DNA of 64,000 nucleotides from Eumeta japonica (Eukaryota; Arthropoda; Insecta; Lepidoptera; Psychidae): positions 62,001 through 126,000 of the forward strand of contig BGZK01001559.1 in the NCBI GenBank assembly GCA_005406025.1. The letters run 5' to 3'. The notes below the pieces were generated by a model. The model did no database searches. It was not told where the DNA came from and saw only the letters and a list, made by a program, of their open reading frames with translations. A program made the translations under genes and the position numbers. Below, piece by piece: positions 59,801-64,000 of the stretch (position 1 is its first letter; every line of letters starts with the position of its first letter).

Positions 59801-62800
59801 TTAGTCATCGTGTTAAGTCTGCTTACACAATTTATCAACAAATATAATATTTTAAATATCAGTAAATTACCCTATTCTAATAAGGAGTTTATGACAGCCA
59901 TAGATATTGCTTGTTTGCAGTTGTAAAAACACAGTTAATTATTTTGTAATAAAACAGAAACATGCATTTATTACACAATTTAATTATCAACTGTGACTAT
60001 ACAGTCTAATTTATTTTATGTGTATTTATTGTATGTGGACAATATTTCTATAGGGTTTAAAATAGCTTGTGTATATTATGGAAATTTTATTTTTATACAC
60101 AATCTTTGAATTACTAAATAGTATATCCTACTGGATGTCAAATAATTCTACAAATGCAACAATTATTGCCTGAAATGTACACCAATTTACATTCAGTTGC
60201 AGATGGCCGCTTATCTTCATCTTTTGTCTAAATCCTATTTTGAATAATTATACTCTAATTACTGTATTACCATTACTATTTCAATGCATTCTAGATCTAT
60301 TTTTTTTTAAGTATTTATATAAACATATGCAAAATCTAAATGCGGCACTGAATTTGCATGGGTTTTTTTTGTCAATCAAATCAAAAAAAAATGTAGGCAG
60401 TGATTGCAGAAATGAATGTATTATTGATATATTACTGTTCAGTGCATATATTATGATTCCAAAAAATATATTACTAAAAATATCATTTAGAATATTGTAT
60501 GCCAATAATTTATAATTCTTTACAAGTTACTTTCATGTTTTATTTTTACTATTCTCACAATTCCAATTTGAGAACAAGTGAAAATTCACAAAAATGCAAC
60601 ATTTAGCTAGCCCAAAGAAGCTTGGGTGTAAATGTAATTTTATAATCTTCTGATGTTCTTCAGAAAACAAACTATACTGTAAATAACCTATTTCTCAATA
60701 GAAAGAAAATGAAATGTTGAAAATATTTATTTCCAATCGTAAAACAAGGATATGAAAAATCAAAATAAACTAAATTTACATGTTAAATTAACGACATAAA
60801 TTCACAAACTAAATTTGTTTAGAGGACTACATGTCAGTTAAGGTTATTAAAGGTATACAAAATTTGCCTTCATACAAAAATTCTAAGCAAGTACTTGGTA
60901 AAAAAGAGCATATTATAAATTTTCAAATATTTAGAAGCCAAACATTTATAGACATAACCCCGTCTTCACTTATTGGATTTTTTTTCTTTATATGACATTT
61001 GAATGTGATTGTGTATATAAATAAATTTAAAAAAAGCTACTCTCAAATTTCTTGCTCATTCTTAAGAGAAAATTGTCTTCCAAAGGAGATACAATTCATA
61101 AAATATTGACATGTATTTTGAGTATTACATTATAACCTATAAAATAGATATTTTTAAATTTACATATTTTAATGCTATTTCCATTGGAATTAAACTACTT
61201 TTTTTTTTTGGTGACCCTAAGTGGTAGTGTTTGGTGAATGTTGGTGCTTTATTCCAATTGAATTTTTAGCCCTATACCTATTCAGTGTAACCATATTTTG
61301 ATTTGGTTCAAATTTATCACTTGACACTGCCATTGACATTGTTACACAAGCTGTTTTATTAAAGCTGACAGCTTTAATTTGGTTGACTTATTTCAGTGCA
61401 CTTAAATAGATATCCACCATAAAACATATTCAGTATCAAACAAAACACTCACAGTACAAAATTTATACAAATAATATTTGCTCGGTTCCCAATATATTAT
61501 GTGTATATATAATAATTATATAAATCAAAATAAAACAATTGCTTGAAAAGTTCACAGTGGTCATTTTAATTCCAAATTATGAGAAGTTAAAAATATATAT
61601 TTTTTGTTATTTCTACTTGAACTATAAGGTCACCACAAAAAGATAATCAAAGCATCACTACAAGATAGCTTGGTGATATTGACATTGAAGGGAAATTATG
61701 TTAATTGTATAGTGGACTTTTGATAAAATGGCACACAGCCATTTAAAAATTTATTTTCTGCAATGGAATCTGTGCCTTATTAACACTAAAAAATTACTTG
61801 TAATAAAGCAAACAACTATCAAGTCAATATAACAATTAATCTACCACAGAGATCTACAAAATAGGAACAATTAGATTAAGCAAAACTCGATACAAAGTTA
61901 ATAAACATTAAGCATACGGCAATGTTGGTTTTTGATGGTATGAAAACAGAATTATAGATCATTTTACTCAAAATTACATTATTTTCATATAAAACAATTT
62001 CAAAATGGGATATAAAACAGATTTTGATTCTAATTTAAATTAATGGCAGTCCTTTCCATTAAAAAATTATAAGAGATTGTTAGTGAAGCGATAATAATGT
62101 TGATTAGCTTACATAATGAACTATGAGTAATTTTAAGATTGTATTTTAGCCCATTTAAGGGTGAAAACCAGAACATAGCCCAATAAAAGCCATATGTACT
62201 ACTTATTTAAATACAACATATAATAAACATTTACTGTATATGAGAGCAAACAGTAAAGTGATTTCAATCATAAAAGCATTACCTGCAATTACACTGCTGG
62301 CAGGACTGTTCTGGTGCATCCGGATTAATAACACATGAGCGCTGTAGCTTCACATCAGCTCTTGTCACCATGCAACCAATGCACAGCTCTTGAACCTACA
62401 CATTAATGAATTTAGTGCACAAACATTTTTGTAGATTAAGTTCAAAATTTTTACTAAGATAGAGATAATAAATTTATAGATGATACAAAAATATACAAAC
62501 TACCACTATGGGAATGCAGATCCCCTAGTGATTAAATCAATATTGAAATTATTTGTAAAAGTCAAAGCAATATTTCATTAGTCTCTCAAACTATGACCAT
62601 AAAATAAAAATGATTGTGAAAAGAAAACATATGCAGATATATTTTTATTATTTGGTTGGACTAGATTTATTTACAGAGAAATATTTGTTAAATCTCTTTT
62701 AAGAATTTACACTGAAATATTTTTTTAAATGTTTTACCAGTTTTTGATTTTCAATTCAGAGGTGCCTTTTACTTTGTTAGCAAAAAATAATACAGTGCTT

Positions 62801-63636
62801 ACTCTTAATTAACTACATCAATATTAGATTTTTATTTTTCATTAGAAGAGCCCCATATGAACACATGCATGTATATATACATATATGACACAAAAATTAT
62901 ACACATGCATGTATATATACATATATGACACATAAAAATTATACATAATCATACCATTATATACACACACACTATTATTATATTTATCATAATTTTTTTA
63001 TAATGCACTCTGTTCCGACAACCAAACAAGGATGAATACAGAAAGGGTCTGACTGAAAACCAGTGCTGCAGGGAAACTGCAATATTATTCTGAATCAAAC
63101 TCCTGTTTCACATGAGAGATTTATACATGAATGCACAATTTTAGTAAATATAAGTTTGATCATAAGATCTGAACATGCAATATAAAACTATACTTATATG
63201 TTATTTAGTGGTGACAAATAAACCGCTTTCATGTCTACGTTTAAGATAATATTCAAACTTTTGTATTTTTGTTATAGTCTTTTACTTTTTAAGAGAAAAA
63301 ATTTCAGACTGACATTACATGAAAAAATTCAATACTAAGCATGACCAACTTTGAAATATTTATTACAGCAGACAAATTTACCTGATCAACATAATAGACA
63401 GAATTCAAATCAATGTTCTGTCTAAACACATTAGCAAATCTTTCAATAAGCGTGGGCTGCAACGTGATGTGCTCGGGAACTACAATTTGTCTCAGTAGTC
63501 GTGGCTGTAATTCTCTTAGTGCCACTGTTGTGATACGGAAGCTGAATTTTTTTACATCATTGCGTCCAGGTATTACATCAATCCTCACATATTGTACTTC
63601 ACTTTCTCCTGTTATTGTCATGTCATGGATATCGGT
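56209..63636 (-). CDS. TMEM129: E3 ubiquitin ligase TMEM129, last three exons
   Basis: TMEM129 is an ER-membrane E3 ligase of the ERAD pathway. Its cytosolic atypical RING works with Derlin-type channels to ubiquitinate retrotranslocated proteins. Three exons join in frame on the minus strand: 63636-63382, 62395-62283 and 56383-56209, giving 181 residues, about the C-terminal half of the usual roughly 360. The first encodes the soluble middle domain (TDIHDM, VQYVRIDVIPGR, VKKFSFRI, LIERFANVF). The next two form the RING: LCIGCM, CQQCNCR, PLWCCVCMARWWASR, DQWLEARCPCPVCRAPFCLL. The transmembrane N-terminus lies beyond position 64000. Introns are 986 and 5,899 bp. Confidence 0.9.
56570..57168. 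mobile_element. PIF/Harbinger-like MITE
   Basis: 599 bp with inverted ends CTGCCTTATTCAGA (left) and CTGTCTTATTCAGA (reverse complement of the right), flanked by a 3-bp TAA duplication (56567-56569, 57169-57171), the PIF/Harbinger target size. An (AT)n microsatellite sits in its middle. No transposase. It lies in the long TMEM129 intron. Confidence 0.82.
56811..56844. repeat. (AT)n microsatellite
   Basis: About 34 bases of alternating TA inside the Harbinger-like MITE. Confidence 0.95.
57310..57378 (-). mobile_element. Probable Helitron head fragment
   Basis: The minus strand reads TACTAATATTATAAAGCGGT, similar to the 5' head of the Helitron at 55320. Only the head is recognisable. Confidence 0.45.
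57540..58290 (+). other. Unclassified interspersed repeat in TMEM129 intron
   Basis: A GC-richer block with a 73-codon open frame (57904-58125, beginning MSYKKHLVVFKTKQARF) that I do not recognise. It is followed by TAGTGGAGTCTCAGCAATAG and CACCCTTTGGGTACGGAATC, which look like a repeat end common in Lepidoptera. It is more likely a mobile-element remnant than a host gene. Confidence 0.45.
58291..62282. other. Rest of the long TMEM129 intron
   Basis: AT-rich. One imperfect hairpin (GCACTAAGCGC with GCGCTAAGTGC, 59049-59075) is present. The 91-codon frame at 60240-60515 has no supporting features. No further exon or clear element was found. Confidence 0.5.
62283..62395 (-). CDS. TMEM129: TMEM129 penultimate exon
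   Basis: Acceptor TGTAG, donor GTAATG, 113 bases. Encodes VQELCIGCMVTRADVKLQRS and CQQCNC, the first zinc-binding cysteines of the RING. It leaves two bases that complete Arg with the terminal exon. Confidence 0.92.
62861..62942. repeat. 40-bp tandem duplication
   Basis: A unit beginning ACACATGCATGTATATATAC is repeated head to tail at 62861 and 62901, differing only by a 2-base insertion, in the shorter TMEM129 intron. Confidence 0.9.
63382..63636 (-). CDS. TMEM129: TMEM129 middle-domain exon
   Basis: Acceptor GATTTAG, donor GTAAAT, 255 bases in phase 0. Contains TDIHDMTITG, VQYVRIDVIPGRNDVKKF and NSVYYVDQ, the cytosolic region before the RING. Confidence 0.9.
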
Positions 63637-64000
63637 CTAAATCAAATTGTAATCATAAATTTTATAAGAATATAAAATATATGATATTTTAAGATCATGT
63701 TTAAAATAGCCATCTAAACATCCTAGCTACATCAAACATTATGGGCATCCAGAGATGTTAAATTAAAAAGTGAAATCTATTTAAAATAAAATTTAAGCAT
63801 TTTAATTAAAAATTATGAAAGGTTTGCCTTATAGTTTATAAATATTATTCACATTTCATAATTATAAACAGGTGCGTAAACATTGAATATTCAAGTAATT
63901 TCTATGTATAGTTCCATTGATGCATAAAGAACTTATAGTTCATTTTTATTCCAATAGATTAAGATATAATATTAAACTAAGTTTCAGTAATTTAATATAA
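63637..64000. other. TMEM129 intron, cut by the window edge
   Basis: AT-rich intron sequence upstream of the middle-domain exon. Nothing else recognised. Confidence 0.6.

Noticed and set aside
60240..60515. 91-codon hydrophobic frame in the TMEM129 intron.
   Set aside because: Low-complexity AT-rich sequence with no homology recognised and no splice signals in the right place.
1..64000. CRISPR arrays, bacterial operons, rRNA and tRNA genes.
   Set aside because: None was found. The repeats present are TE termini, minisatellites and hairpins in a clearly eukaryotic sequence.

Overview
The window is AT-rich nuclear DNA from an insect, most likely a moth or butterfly. It has small exons with GT/AG introns and carries mariner, piggyBac, hAT, Helitron, BEL/Pao, mag-like Gypsy and Jockey-type elements. 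It also holds repeat heads I recognise as typical of Lepidoptera, such as the one reading TACTAATATTATAAA. I see no prokaryotic operon, CRISPR array, rRNA or tRNA.

Two host genes can be reconstructed. ICE2 (NARG2), a subunit of the little elongation complex for Pol II snRNA transcription, lies on the plus strand. Fifteen coding exons from 18978 to 55762 join in a single reading frame; the 5' start is not securely found. TMEM129, an ER-membrane RING-type E3 ubiquitin ligase, lies on the minus strand. Its last three coding exons (56209 to 63636) are here and its N-terminal half is beyond the window. The genes are convergent, with stop codons 446 bp apart and a poly(A) signal for each in between.

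Layout: 1-2.7 kb is mostly unassigned, with a GC-rich stem-loop near 0.9 kb. 2.7-6.6 kb holds two Jockey-type LINE copies lying tail to tail. 7.5-8.1 kb has a decayed fragment resembling an RNA-virus replicase. 9.8-12.8 kb is another LINE. 14,788-17,276 is a complete hAT insertion with an 8-bp target duplication. 19-33.5 kb is ICE2, whose introns are filled with Helitron, mariner, MITE, LINE and piggyBac insertions. 33.5-55.7 kb is the last ICE2 intron (22 kb), made largely of nested or neighbouring transposons. 55.7-64 kb holds the last ICE2 exon and TMEM129, with a Harbinger-like MITE in a TMEM129 intron.

The most striking object is at 37,816-42,816, inside the last ICE2 intron. It is a BEL/Pao LTR element, flanked by a perfect 5-bp target duplication (CTATA), whose interior is mostly replaced by a superfamily 1 helicase region from an alphavirus-like (virga/nege/kita-like) RNA virus. 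BEL/Pao integrase C-terminal coding follows, then a 3' LTR. It looks like a retrotransposon-virus chimera that integrated as one unit. A second, diverged fragment related to the upstream part of the same viral region lies at about 7.5-8.1 kb. Many perfect short-loop inverted repeats are scattered through the window, two of them inside the viral segment.
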